DNA from: Candidatus Krumholzibacteriota bacterium
GTDB taxonomy: Bacteria; Krumholzibacteriota; Krumholzibacteriia; Krumholzibacteriales; Krumholzibacteriaceae
Reading direction: 5' to 3'
Length of the DNA stretch: 33,175 nt
Assembly (NCBI GenBank): GCA_016933255.1
Contig: JAFGBF010000021.1
Coordinates: 1-33,175 of the forward strand
Shown piece after piece: positions 17,993 through 26,136 of the stretch (within the stretch, counting starts at the first letter, position 1; every line of letters starts with the position of its first letter). The position numbers and the translations under genes were made by a program. Below the pieces are notes generated by a model. That model was not told where the DNA came from. It searched no databases and worked only from the letters and a program-made list of their open reading frames with translations.

Positions 17993-18477
17993 AGATCGAA
18001 ATATTCCAGTTCGCCGGTCTCAGGATCGAAGACCGCAAACCCGGGGTCTTCCCTGAGGCCCATCAGTTCTCCCGGGTTGATATGCCAGGTATCTCCGGCC
18101 TTTTCAGATCTCCTTATGTGAGTGTGTCCGGAAAAGACCGCTGTGTATTTTCCGGAAGCTGCAAGCTCGTCGCCGGATTCGGGGCGGTGCGTCCAGGCGA
18201 TCACTCCGGACCCGGTATCCAGGACTCCCGTTTTTCCGCAGATCTTGACATTCGGAAATCTTTCAGCGGTTTCCACGATAGTGATCCGGTCGCCTTCGTT
18301 GTTGCCGAATACAAAATGGACTTCTCCGGAGAACCGGGCAAGTCTTTCGACCATAAAAGGCGAGCAGAGGTCTCCGCAGTGGATCAGGATGCGTATCCCC
18401 ATCTGATCGATCATCTCCACTGCCTGATCGAGATTTTCAATGTGATCGTGAGAATCGCTTACTATCGCAAGTTTCAT
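17989..18477 (-). CDS. YfcE/MJ0936-type metallophosphoesterase
   Basis: 162 aa, the usual length for this small calcineurin-like family. Metal-ligand motifs are complete: SDSHDH (Asp8, His10), HCGD, GNNEGD, WTHRP replacing the usual TH-G-H block, and SGHTHIRR near residue 118. Members hydrolyse phosphodiesters in vitro; the physiological substrate is generally unknown. The Shine-Dalgarno before ATG 18477 is weak. Stops of this gene and the kinase gene overlap, so there is no room for a separate terminator. Confidence 0.9.
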   Translation of the reverse strand: MKLAIVSDSHDHIENLDQAVEMIDQMGIRILIHCGDLCSPFMVERLARFSGEVHFVFGNNEGDRITIVETAERFPNVKICGKTGVLDTGSGVIAWTHRPESGDELAASGKYTAVFSGHTHIRRSEKAGDTWHINPGELMGLREDPGFAVFDPETGELEYFDL

Positions 18478-18574
18478 AATCTTTTCTTTCCGTGTTTCAG
18501 TGCCGTGACAGATTGATCAGCCGGGTGAATATATCATAGATATTCTTTCCTTAAAAGGTTTTACCAGACTAAAA

Positions 18575-18580
18575 TATAAT
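18575..18580 (+). promoter_or_regulatory. Possible -10 box in the gap upstream of the second DUF4097 gene
   Basis: A perfect TATAAT lies in the 230-base divergent gap, but no convincing -35 is found at the right distance on the plus strand, so the call is weak. No other element stands out in this gap. Confidence 0.2.
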
Positions 18581-18707
18581 TTGCGATGAGATGAAACAAA
18601 TCAGGTGAAACGGTCGTTCTATAACCAGGGGAAATCCTGAAGATGCTGAACCTATGGATATGGAAGAACGTTATCGGCATCTTATATAACGAACAGGAGG
18701 GGCTATC

Positions 18708-19499
18708 ATGAGATCAAGGTATTTTTCAGCCGTACTGATACTTCTCGTATTTATGCCGTCGTCTCTTTTTGCATACAGGCTCAACGAAGTGTGGGAAAAG
18801 AGCTTCGATGTAGATGAAGATGTATCGTTTATCCTCGAGAATGTAAATGGAAGCATCGAGGTGGAAGGCTGGAATAAGGACAGGATCGAGATCTTCGCGA
18901 AGATCAGGGTCAAGGCGGGAAGCAAGAACAAGGCAAAAAAGATATTCGACAGGATCGAATTCGATGTCGATCATGACAGGGATATGGTAAGGGTGAAGGC
19001 GGATCTGCCGAAACTCAGGAAAGAGAGCCTTTTCGGGCTGTTCGGCGGTTCGAGCCCGTCGATCACCGTGACATACCGCGTAAAGGTCCCGAGAGGGGCG
19101 GAGCTTGATCTTGTTTCGGTTAACGGGAGTGTCGAAGCCTCCGGCGTAAAAGGGAATTTTCTGCTGAAAACAGTGAACGGGGATGTCGTGTTTCGCTCCG
19201 GCGGAGGCGGGGGAGGGATAAGAACTGTCAACGGGTCTGTTTACTGCGGGCTGGATGAATTTGCCGAAGGGGCTGAACTTCAGATCAAGACTGTCAATGG
19301 GGGAGTAAAGGTGGAACTTCCCGACGATGCGGGCGCCGAGCTCGATATCAAGACCCTGAACGGAAAAGTAAGGACGAACTTTGAGCTGAATCGGGTGAAG
19401 AGGATCAGGAGGAACAGGATCGAGGGAGAAATCGGAGACGGAGAAGGATATATACATATAAGGACGACGAATGGAGGAGTGACTGTAAGGTCTGATTGA
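18708..19499 (+). CDS. Secreted DUF4097 beta-repeat protein, VNG type
   Basis: 263 aa with a signal peptide ending LFA at about residue 22. Strand-turn units centre on Asn-Gly: ENVNGSIEVEGW, SVNGSVEASG, TVNGDVVFRS, TVNGSVYCGL, TVNGGVKVEL, TLNGKVRTNF, TTNGGVTVRS. This is the standard DUF4097 pattern and contrasts with the DDGD units of the paralogue at 3550-4545. A poly-Gly run (GGGGGG) interrupts the repeats about residue 166. The start follows AGGAGGGG closely. It directly precedes an ECF sigma / anti-sigma operon, an association common for DUF4097 genes and suggesting an envelope-stress role (inference). Confidence 0.88.
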   Translation: MRSRYFSAVLILLVFMPSSLFAYRLNEVWEKSFDVDEDVSFILENVNGSIEVEGWNKDRIEIFAKIRVKAGSKNKAKKIFDRIEFDVDHDRDMVRVKADLPKLRKESLFGLFGGSSPSITVTYRVKVPRGAELDLVSVNGSVEASGVKGNFLLKTVNGDVVFRSGGGGGGIRTVNGSVYCGLDEFAEGAELQIKTVNGGVKVELPDDAGAELDIKTLNGKVRTNFELNRVKRIRRNRIEGEIGDGEGYIHIRTTNGGVTVRSD

Positions 19500-19587
19500 T
19501 CCAGGCGGGATAAAAAGCAGGGGGTCTGCCCCGGTCTTTTCATAAATTTTTTCTTTTACTTCTTCCAGGCTGGCAGGGTATTATCTG

Positions 19588-19617
19588 TGCACCCGTAATG
19601 GGTGCATTATTTTTATC
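19588..19617 (+). terminator. Rho-independent-like terminator before the sigma factor gene
   Basis: TGCACCC (19588-19594), loop GTAAT, GGGTGCA (19600-19606) form a perfect seven-base-pair hairpin followed by TTATTTTTATC. It probably ends the DUF4097 transcript. Because it lies at the 5' end of the open frame, the sigma factor start must be further in. Confidence 0.55.
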
Positions 19618-19657
19618 GAATAATATTAAGACTAATATTGTAGTAATGGGTGAGAGT

Positions 19658-20242
19658 ATGTCGGAAAGTAGAACAGAGATATCGAAAGAGATATTGCTTG
19701 AGTGGAAAAAAGGCAATATCAAGGCATTCGAGGAGATCGTGGAAGTTTCAAGAGGACGAGCCTATTCATGCGCGCTGGGAATCGTGGGGAATATTGAGGA
19801 CGCGAGGGATCTTTCCCAGGAAGCGTTTATGGCCGCATACAATGCCCGCAAGAGCTTCGATCCCGAAAAGCCTTTTTTCCCCTGGTTCTACAGGATACTC
19901 CGGAACCGGTGCCTGAATTTCATACGAAGCCGGGCGCGGAAGAAGGAAATATCCCTCGATGTACTTATTGAAAAGGAAAGTACGCAGCTGGCGCCTGATG
20001 CTGGTCTGATGAAAAAGGAAAATGCCGAGGCTCTGTGGAAAGGCCTTTTTACCTTGTCAGAGGAGCATAGAGAGGTACTGATCCTGCGTTCGTTTTATGA
20101 TCTTTCATATAAGGAGATATCAGAATCTCTCGGTATCTCGGAGGGAACCGTCATGTCACGGCTTTTCTATGCCCGCAAGGCTCTTTACGGCATTCTGAAG
20201 GACAGATTTGACGAGTTTCCCGGCGAAGGGGATGATTCGTGA
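19658..20242 (+). CDS. ECF (group IV) RNA polymerase sigma factor
   Basis: 194 aa from ATG 19658, just after GGGTGAG; ATG 19646 is an alternative, and upstream starts fall in a terminator hairpin. Region 2 is visible as AFEEIVEVSRGRAYSCALGIVGNIEDARDLSQEAFMAAY read in pieces, with the -10-contacting FPWFYRILRNRCLNFIRSR. Region 4 is LSEEHREVLILRSFYDLSYKEISESLGISEGTVMSRLFYARKAL read in pieces, a helix-turn-helix. No region 3 lies between them, as expected for ECF factors. The anti-sigma gene overlaps its stop codon. Confidence 0.92.
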   Translation: MSESRTEISKEILLEWKKGNIKAFEEIVEVSRGRAYSCALGIVGNIEDARDLSQEAFMAAYNARKSFDPEKPFFPWFYRILRNRCLNFIRSRARKKEISLDVLIEKESTQLAPDAGLMKKENAEALWKGLFTLSEEHREVLILRSFYDLSYKEISESLGISEGTVMSRLFYARKALYGILKDRFDEFPGEGDDS

Positions 20243-20676
20243 TGGGCTGCGACCGGATGGAAAGCGACGGCATGCGCTACCTCGATAAGGAGATGTCGCT
20301 TCCTGAAAGGGAAGAGTTTGAAAGACACCTTAAGTCATGCCGCATATGCAGAGAATCTATCAGCCAGATGGAGAACCTCGGGAAGCTTACACGGGGAGTG
20401 ATGATAAAAGATCCCCAGGATACTTTCTGGGAGGGATACTGGAAACCGATTTTCAGAAGAATAGAGAGAAAGACCGCCTGGATCTTTATTCTGCTCGGAG
20501 GATTGCTGGTCGTCCTGTATGAGGTATACAGGGCCGTCAGAAATTTCGGAGAGTTGACTTTTGAGAAGATCGCGATTATTCTGCTGATCACAGGTTTCGT
20601 CATGCTGCTTGTCTCTGTGCTGCGCGAAAGGATACATCAGCGCAAAGTAGACAGATACAAGGATATAAAGAGATAG
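20242..20676 (+). CDS. Zinc-finger anti-sigma factor (zf-HC2), membrane-anchored
   Basis: 144 aa from ATG 20242 (a GTG at 20239 would add one residue). The N-terminal anti-sigma domain has C3, H29, C33 and C36 in the H-x3-C-x2-C arrangement (HLKSCRIC), a redox- or zinc-sensitive fold that binds ECF sigma region 2. Two membrane segments follow (about residues 77-95 WIFILLGGLLVVLYEVY and 107-125 IAIILLITGFVMLLVSVL), and the tail is basic. The start overlaps the sigma stop, so the two are made together. The small loop between the membrane segments leaves little sensor domain, so the signal may act at the cytoplasmic domain or the membrane itself (inference). Confidence 0.85.
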   Translation: MGCDRMESDGMRYLDKEMSLPEREEFERHLKSCRICRESISQMENLGKLTRGVMIKDPQDTFWEGYWKPIFRRIERKTAWIFILLGGLLVVLYEVYRAVRNFGELTFEKIAIILLITGFVMLLVSVLRERIHQRKVDRYKDIKR

Positions 20677-20708
20677 GCCCGTTGTCTCTGGAGGGAGCGA
20701 TCTGAAAA

Positions 20709-21032
20709 ATGATTATTGTCACCCAGGAAGCTGTAAACGGCAAAAAGACTGTCAAGACTCTCGGTCTTGTCAGGGGTAACACTGTCCGAGCAAGGAATAT
20801 TGGCAGGGATATTCTGGCTGCGTTGAGGAATGTAGTCGGAGGAGAGATCACCGAGTATACGAAAATGATCGCAGAATCGCGCGAACAGGCTCTTGACAGG
20901 ATGATAGACGAAGCTAAAGCGCTCGGCGCTAACGCTATCGTAGGGTTCCGGTTTACAACTTCATCGATAATGGATGGAGCAGCGGAGCTTCTTGCCTACG
21001 GAACGGCAGTTATCGTGGAGGATGAGGTTTGA
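20709..21032 (+). CDS. YbjQ/UPF0145 family small protein
   Basis: 107 aa, the usual length. TLGLVRGNTVRARNIGRDI, NVVGGEITEYTKMIAESREQAL and ALGANAIVGFRFTTSSI are the conserved blocks of YbjQ. The family forms a pentameric beta-barrel-like fold of unknown function, sometimes called heavy-metal-binding. A GGAGGGAGC site precedes the start. It sits in the sigma/anti-sigma operon and its stop overlaps the start of the MBL-fold gene. Confidence 0.9.
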   Translation: MIIVTQEAVNGKKTVKTLGLVRGNTVRARNIGRDILAALRNVVGGEITEYTKMIAESREQALDRMIDEAKALGANAIVGFRFTTSSIMDGAAELLAYGTAVIVEDEV

Positions 21033-21877
21033 GGCTCGGAGGGTTTGAACTGAAGGCTGTCGAATCCGGACGCTTCCGCCTGGACGGCGGGGCGATGTTC
21101 GGTGTCGTTCCCCGCGTGCTCTGGGAAAAGACCGATCCAGCCGACGAGAATAACCGGATCTCGATGCATATGAGGGCGCTATACGCAGAGCATGGCGGCC
21201 GCAGGCTCCTGATCGACAGCGGCGCCGGCACGAAGCTCTCGGAAAAGATGCTGAAGAACTATCAGATTGAATGCGGGTCTTTCAGGGAAGCGGTAGAAAA
21301 CAGCGGCATCGATCCTGATTCGATAACCGACGCAGTCGCGACGCATCTTCATTTCGATCACGCCGGAGGATATACATATTACGGCGATAAAGGAGAGATA
21401 AAGCTCTCCTTTCCCGATGCTGTCCATTATATCCAGAAGCGCCAGTGGGAAGCGGCCCTGAATCCGAATGAAAAGGACCGGGCGAGCTATTTCCCCGAGA
21501 ATTTCGTCGAGATCGAAAACCTGGGGAAACTCGAACTCGTCGAAGGAGAAAAAGAGATATTCCCGGGAGTAAGAGTGATACCTGTCGAGGGGCACACTGC
21601 AGGCCAGCAGGTCGTCCTTATCGAGACAGGCGAGGTGCCGGTCCTTTATTGCGGCGATCTTATACCGCTGGCGAGCCACGTCAACCTTCCATATATAATG
21701 GCGTATGATCATTTTCCCCTCAAGACGCTCGAGGAAAAGAAGGAGCTTCTTGGAAGGGCCGCCGACGAAGACTGGATCCTCTTTTTCGAACATGATCCGA
21801 GGATCGCCGCCTGCAGGGTAAGAAAAAATGAAAAGGGCAGGTTCGAGATATTCGATACCGGCTTATTTCAGGAATAG
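21029..21877 (+). CDS. MBL-fold metallo-hydrolase (lactonase/glyoxalase II-like)
   Basis: 282 aa from a TTG at 21029 that overlaps the preceding TGA (TTGA) and lies seven bases after GGAGG. The metal motif HLHFDH is at residues 106-111 (His106, His108, Asp110, His111); further ligands are in EGHTAGQQVVLI and CGDLIPLASHV, with FFEHDP near the end. The layout matches the group that includes AHL lactonases and other hydrolases of soluble esters, with the N-terminal MHMRALYAEHGGRRLLIDSGAGT strand. The specific substrate is not predictable. Its 3' end overlaps the convergent transporter gene by 15 bases. Confidence 0.88.
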   Translation: MRLGGFELKAVESGRFRLDGGAMFGVVPRVLWEKTDPADENNRISMHMRALYAEHGGRRLLIDSGAGTKLSEKMLKNYQIECGSFREAVENSGIDPDSITDAVATHLHFDHAGGYTYYGDKGEIKLSFPDAVHYIQKRQWEAALNPNEKDRASYFPENFVEIENLGKLELVEGEKEIFPGVRVIPVEGHTAGQQVVLIETGEVPVLYCGDLIPLASHVNLPYIMAYDHFPLKTLEEKKELLGRAADEDWILFFEHDPRIAACRVRKNEKGRFEIFDTGLFQE

Positions 21878-23191
21878 ATATCTGACGAGAATATACAGGC
21901 TCGATATTGCTATAGAGACTATCATCAGCGGGAATCCAAACCTGAAATAATTTTTGAAGTTTAGAGGGCTCTTTGTCTTTTCGCTGAATCCCGCGATCAC
22001 GACATTTGCCGAAGCCCCGACGAGCGTTCCGTTCCCGCCCATGCACGCCCCAAGAGCGAGGCTCCACCACAGCGGCTGCGAATGTTTGATATAGTAGATA
22101 TGGTATGCCGCCTCGTCGAGCCCATCCACATTCGGAAAGAGCGCGACGCTGATACTCGCAAGGAGCGGGATCATCGCCGCGACGAAAGGGATATTATCAA
22201 GAAAGGCTGAAGCGATCGCCGATACCCAGAGGATGCAGAGGCTCAAAATGATGATATTGTCGCTGATAGACAGCACCCCGGAGGCAAGCTTTTCGAGCAG
22301 TCCTACCTTCTCCAGGCCGCCGACCAGTACGAAGAGGCCGATAAAGAAAAAGAGGGTCGTCCATTCGATCTCCTTGAACCTTTCTTCTATATCGGTACCG
22401 CTCCAGACGAGAAGTACAGATCCGCCCGCCATGGCGACCGTTGCCGGTTTCAGGCCGAGAAGGTCGTGGATCATGAAACCGATCATCGTCAGTGCAAGGA
22501 CGATCATTGAGCGCTTGAGAAGCGTCTTGTCTTTTATGACCTTCGTTTCGTCCATCCCGTCGAGGACCTTTTCGTAGTCGCTGAATTCCACCTTGAGCTG
22601 GTTTCTGAAGATAAAGCGAAGCAGAAGAAGCGTGACTGCCATAACGATTATTACCGCAGGGCCGAGGTTGACCATAAAATCAAGGAATGAAAGGTCTGTG
22701 GCGCTTCCTATCAGTATATTCGGAGGATCGCCGATCAATGTCGCGGTCCCTCCGATATTGGAAGCCAGGATCTCCGCGACGAGAAATGGAAACGGGCTTA
22801 TATCGAGCATTTCAGCGATAAGGATCGTGATCGGCGCTATCAGCAGAACGGTCGTGACGTTATCGAGAAGGGCGGAGGCGACCGCTGTGAAGATCGAAAA
22901 CAGGAAGAGGATCTTCCAGCTGTCTCCCTTCGTCTTTTTAGTAAGTATGATCGCGATATATGTAAATACCCCGGTTTCCTTGATGACGCCTATCAGCAGC
23001 ATCATCCCGATAAGGAGCCCTATAGTGTTGAAGTCGATATAATGGAAAGCTTCACTCTGAGTCAGTATGTGGAAGAGGATGACGAGGACGGCGCCGAGCA
23101 GCGCGATCTTCGTCCTGTGGATCCTTTCGGAGATGATCAGGGCGTAGGCAAGAATGAAGATTACAAGGGCCGTTATTGTTGGGGGTTCCAC
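21863..23191 (-). CDS. ArsB/NhaD-superfamily ion transporter
   Basis: 442 aa with about 11-12 membrane segments in two inverted halves. Each half carries the IT-superfamily pattern: ALLDNVTTVLLIAPI then ILASNIGGTATLIGDPPNILIG in the first, ASAFLDNIPFVAAMIPLL then LGACMGGNGTLVGASANVVIAG in the second. This is the ArsB/NhaD/P-protein group, which moves anions such as arsenite, or Na+/H+. The GTG start at 23191, behind GGAAGG, lies inside the CBS gene, so the two are coupled. The upstream EIIA-like and CBS proteins suggest regulated activity. Confidence 0.9.
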   Translation of the reverse strand: MEPPTITALVIFILAYALIISERIHRTKIALLGAVLVILFHILTQSEAFHYIDFNTIGLLIGMMLLIGVIKETGVFTYIAIILTKKTKGDSWKILFLFSIFTAVASALLDNVTTVLLIAPITILIAEMLDISPFPFLVAEILASNIGGTATLIGDPPNILIGSATDLSFLDFMVNLGPAVIIVMAVTLLLLRFIFRNQLKVEFSDYEKVLDGMDETKVIKDKTLLKRSMIVLALTMIGFMIHDLLGLKPATVAMAGGSVLLVWSGTDIEERFKEIEWTTLFFFIGLFVLVGGLEKVGLLEKLASGVLSISDNIIILSLCILWVSAIASAFLDNIPFVAAMIPLLASISVALFPNVDGLDEAAYHIYYIKHSQPLWWSLALGACMGGNGTLVGASANVVIAGFSEKTKSPLNFKNYFRFGFPLMIVSIAISSLYILVRYLFLK

Positions 23192-23643
23192 TGGTCGCCT
23201 TCCAGGTCGTATATCGCTCTGCAGATGTCGTTCTGGCTGATCATCCCGACAAGGCGGCCGTCGCTCACGACCGGGATCCGGGAAAGAGAATATTTATGGA
23301 GCGTTGCCGCGGCTTTCATAATACTGTCGTCTACGTCGAGGACGGTTTCGCCTTCGCGCATGAGATCCTCGGCTACAAAAAGGGTCTCTTCGACCGAGAA
23401 CGAGGTTTTTTCCAGAGCGCCGAAATTATGGATAAAATCGACGCTTCTTATCATATCTATGTATTCCGGGAGAAAGATCAGGATAAAGTCGTCTATCGTT
23501 ATGATCCCGGCAAGAGATCCGTCATCTTCGACGACCGGAACGACCGATTCGCCGCTTTCAAAGAATATTCTCGCTACTTCTTTCAGAGGGGCTTCAGGAG
23601 AAAGCTTGAGGAAATCCTTTTTGATATATTTCCCGATATTCAA
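23173..23643 (-). CDS. Tandem CBS-domain protein
   Basis: 156 aa from a TTG at 23643, six bases after GAAGGA. Two CBS motifs are present: residues 1-60 with VVPVVEDDGSLAGIITIDDFI and residues about 95-150 with RIPVVSDGRLVGMISQNDICRAIY. A CBS pair of this kind binds adenosyl ligands (AMP, ATP, SAM) and usually controls a partner. It has no other domain, and overlaps the transporter gene by 19 bases, so the transporter is the obvious partner (inference). Confidence 0.88.
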   Translation of the reverse strand: MNIGKYIKKDFLKLSPEAPLKEVARIFFESGESVVPVVEDDGSLAGIITIDDFILIFLPEYIDMIRSVDFIHNFGALEKTSFSVEETLFVAEDLMREGETVLDVDDSIMKAAATLHKYSLSRIPVVSDGRLVGMISQNDICRAIYDLEGDQWNPQQ

Positions 23644-23672
23644 GACTCGTCCTTCATCTGTCCGGGACAGTT

Positions 23673-24137
23673 TCAGAGATACTTTTTTTCCGCTGCTTCT
23701 GCGAGAGCAAAGAATTCTTTTTCATCCTTGCAGTTTAACAGGGCTGTGCGGAATTCCTCATGCTTGATCAGCCGGGAGATCCCCGCCAGAGCTTTTATAT
23801 GAGGGCCCGATACATCGCGCGGGGATACCAGGATGAAAAATATATGAGCCTTTTCGCCGTCGATAGAATCGAAGTCGACTCCATCCCGGGAGAGGCCGAA
23901 TGCTACGTAAAGTTTTTTTACGACCGGGGTCTTTGCGTGCGGAACGGCAAGGCCCATACCTATACCGGTACTTTGCTTCGATTCCCTGTTATTTATCGCC
24001 TTGAGGATCTCATCGCTGTCTTTCAGCTTGTAGGCATCGCACAGGAGGCTGACGAGCTCTTCAACCACCTGATCCTTGGCTTTGGAACCGATCTCGAGAG
24101 AGATCGCCGATTTCCTGATATTTTTTGATAACTTCAT
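23673..24137 (-). CDS. PTS EIIA-like protein (fructose/nitrogen type)
   Basis: 154 aa. The PTS EIIA type-2 domain spans almost the whole chain: ESKQSTGIGMGLAVPHAKTP with the phosphorylatable His67, and AHIFFILVSPRDVSGPHIKALAGISRLI. No EIIB or EIIC domain is attached and no sugar permease is nearby, so it is more probably regulatory (PtsN-like or a dedicated transporter regulator) than part of a sugar PTS. ATG 24137 follows AAGGA. It is the first gene of a three-gene unit with the CBS pair and transporter. Confidence 0.88.
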   Translation of the reverse strand: MKLSKNIRKSAISLEIGSKAKDQVVEELVSLLCDAYKLKDSDEILKAINNRESKQSTGIGMGLAVPHAKTPVVKKLYVAFGLSRDGVDFDSIDGEKAHIFFILVSPRDVSGPHIKALAGISRLIKHEEFRTALLNCKDEKEFFALAEAAEKKYL

Positions 24138-24197
24138 ATTGCCACGTCCTTACCCAGGGACGAAAAGTTAATAGAAATCTGCTGATATGTCAACCTA

Positions 24198-24881
24198 TTA
24201 CCATAGTCTCACCCCGGCTGTTATATAGAAGAACATCCCGCTGTAGTCGAGCTCGACCTTCGTCGCCGATACGGCGTGAACGGCGATGTCCTCATATTTG
24301 TTTATGAGGTCTGTTATCCTGGCGCTGCGATAGCCGAGCATCATCCCTATCTCGACCGGGTTGATGAAGTTTGTCGTCACCTCGGCAAAGATATCCCAGC
24401 CGTACGCGTTGTTCTTGTATTCCAGAAGCCTCGATGACTCGGTAAATTCGTTCGAGCCATAGATCGCCTTGGTATAGGTCCCCCTGGCGCCGACATTGAT
24501 ATCGACAAGCTTGGGGAATTTCAGGACATTCACGGCTCCTCCGAGAATGTACACGCTTGCGGGAGCTTTATATGTAAGTGTAAACTCGGTGGCATCCATC
24601 TTGGCTTCGACCCAGTAATGTTCGAAGCCTGCTATGAACGCGATCCTGTCAAAGAACCAGACCCTGCCGTCCAGATATACCTGGAACCCGTTATCGATCG
24701 ATTCGAGGTTGGTGTTATATACCTGCCTGAGCGTGGTGATCTGCGTGTTGATCTCCGACATCGAGAAATATCCCGTTCCAATGCCCCCCTTGGCGGAAAA
24801 AGAGACAGGAAACGGAACGGCCTTGACAGTGCCGGGGATCAGGATCGACAGGATGATGACCAGTACTATTGCCTTCTTCAA
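24198..24881 (-). CDS. Predicted outer-membrane beta-barrel protein
   Basis: 227 aa from a TTG at 24881, six bases after GGGAG. A signal peptide (MKKAIVLVIILSILIPGTVKA) precedes alternating beta strands: FSAKGGIGTGYFSM, GFQVYLDGRVWFFDRIAFIAGFEHYW in pieces, VNVGARGTYTKAIYG and IGMMLGYRSARIT. The C-terminus FFYITAGVRLW ends in an aromatic residue, as expected for a BAM-assembled barrel. With about 205 mature residues it would be an eight- or ten-strand barrel. I do not recognise a named family. Confidence 0.7.
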   Translation of the reverse strand: MKKAIVLVIILSILIPGTVKAVPFPVSFSAKGGIGTGYFSMSEINTQITTLRQVYNTNLESIDNGFQVYLDGRVWFFDRIAFIAGFEHYWVEAKMDATEFTLTYKAPASVYILGGAVNVLKFPKLVDINVGARGTYTKAIYGSNEFTESSRLLEYKNNAYGWDIFAEVTTNFINPVEIGMMLGYRSARITDLINKYEDIAVHAVSATKVELDYSGMFFYITAGVRLW

Positions 24882-24920
24882 GATCGACTCCCTTCAGTCT
24901 GTTGAACCATGGCGGGGTCT

Positions 24921-26075
24921 TTATTCCAGTTTTCCTCGTTTTATCAGATAACTTTCCAGCCGGTCCGTACCCTCTCTGAGGTTTTCTATCGAGTTGGCGT
25001 ATGAGATCCTCAGATGCCCTTCTCCGCGGTCTCCGAAGTCTATACCCGGCGTCAGCGCGACGCCTGCTTCTTCAAGGATATTGAAAGCAAGTCTATACGA
25101 ATTGTCGTCTATATGATCGGCTTTGACAAATATATAGAAAGCTCCTTTCGGCTCCACGGCGTAATCGAGGCCAAGCTCTGGAAGCCTCTTCAGAAGAAAT
25201 CTTCTTCTCTCGTCGTACAGGGCGATCATCTTTTCCACTTCGGGATGATCCTCTTCAAGGGCGCATACGCCTGCTTTCTGCACGAAAGAGTTCGGGGAGA
25301 TGAAGAAATTCTGCTGCAGGATCTGCATCTTTCTCAACCGTTTTTCCGGCATGATGATATACCCGAGGCGCCACCCGGTCATAGCGAAAAGCTTTGAAAA
25401 TCCGTTCAGCACATATGTCTCTTCGGTAAATTCAAGCGAGGTGTGCGCCTTTTCGCCATAGACCAGGCCGTGATATATCTCGTCGCTGATCACCGGGACT
25501 CCCAGTCCGCAGATCTCCCTCAGGTCTTCGCGGGGGATGATCGTGCCCATCGGGTTGGCCGGGGAATTGACAAGTATCGCTTTCGTCCCGGGGCCGATCA
25601 CCTTCCTTATCTCCCCGGCTTTAAGCTGAAATCCGTTTTCTTCCCTGGTAGATATGAACCTGGGGACTCCTCCGAGATACCTTATGAAATTGGCGTAGCA
25701 GGGATAGCAGGGATTTCCCAGGACGACCTCGTCTCCGGGAGATTCGACGAGAGAGGAGAGGACGAGCAGAAGCGCGGGAGAGACCCCCATGGTGACGAGC
25801 ACCTGGCCGGGAGTTACGTCCAGTCCGTAATTTTTATTGTAGTAACCGGATATCGAAGATCGAAGTTCGATGGTGCCGCGGCTGTCGGTATAGTGGGTGT
25901 TTCCATTCTGAAGGGAGCGGGTCCCCGCGTCTACTATCTTTTTCGGGGTCGGAAAGTCAGGTTCGCCGATCTCCATATGTATGATCGACTTTCCTTCTTT
26001 TTCAAGCTCAAGCGCCCTTTCAAGGACTTCCATCACGATGAAAGGTTTGATGGTCTTGTCATTTATAATGCTCAC
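24921..26075 (-). CDS. PLP-dependent class I aminotransferase (AspC/AlaA-like)
   Basis: 384 aa, typical for the family. Key residues are readable: MEIGEPDFPTP near the N-terminus, VNSPANPMGT with Asn174, SDEIYHGLVYG with Asp198 and Tyr201, NGFSKLFAMTGWRLGY with PLP-binding Lys228, and HLRISYAN with the carboxylate-binding Arg. The exact amino donor (Asp, Ala or aromatic) is not decided by these motifs. The GTG start at 26075 follows AAAGG. It lies 61 bases downstream of pgeF on the same strand. Confidence 0.93.
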   Translation of the reverse strand: MSIINDKTIKPFIVMEVLERALELEKEGKSIIHMEIGEPDFPTPKKIVDAGTRSLQNGNTHYTDSRGTIELRSSISGYYNKNYGLDVTPGQVLVTMGVSPALLLVLSSLVESPGDEVVLGNPCYPCYANFIRYLGGVPRFISTREENGFQLKAGEIRKVIGPGTKAILVNSPANPMGTIIPREDLREICGLGVPVISDEIYHGLVYGEKAHTSLEFTEETYVLNGFSKLFAMTGWRLGYIIMPEKRLRKMQILQQNFFISPNSFVQKAGVCALEEDHPEVEKMIALYDERRRFLLKRLPELGLDYAVEPKGAFYIFVKADHIDDNSYRLAFNILEEAGVALTPGIDFGDRGEGHLRISYANSIENLREGTDRLESYLIKRGKLE

Positions 26076-26136
26076 AAGCGAAAGCCTTTCTCAAGGATCT
26101 ATGCCCAAAAATAAGCGGTAAAAAATCCTAAGTCAA

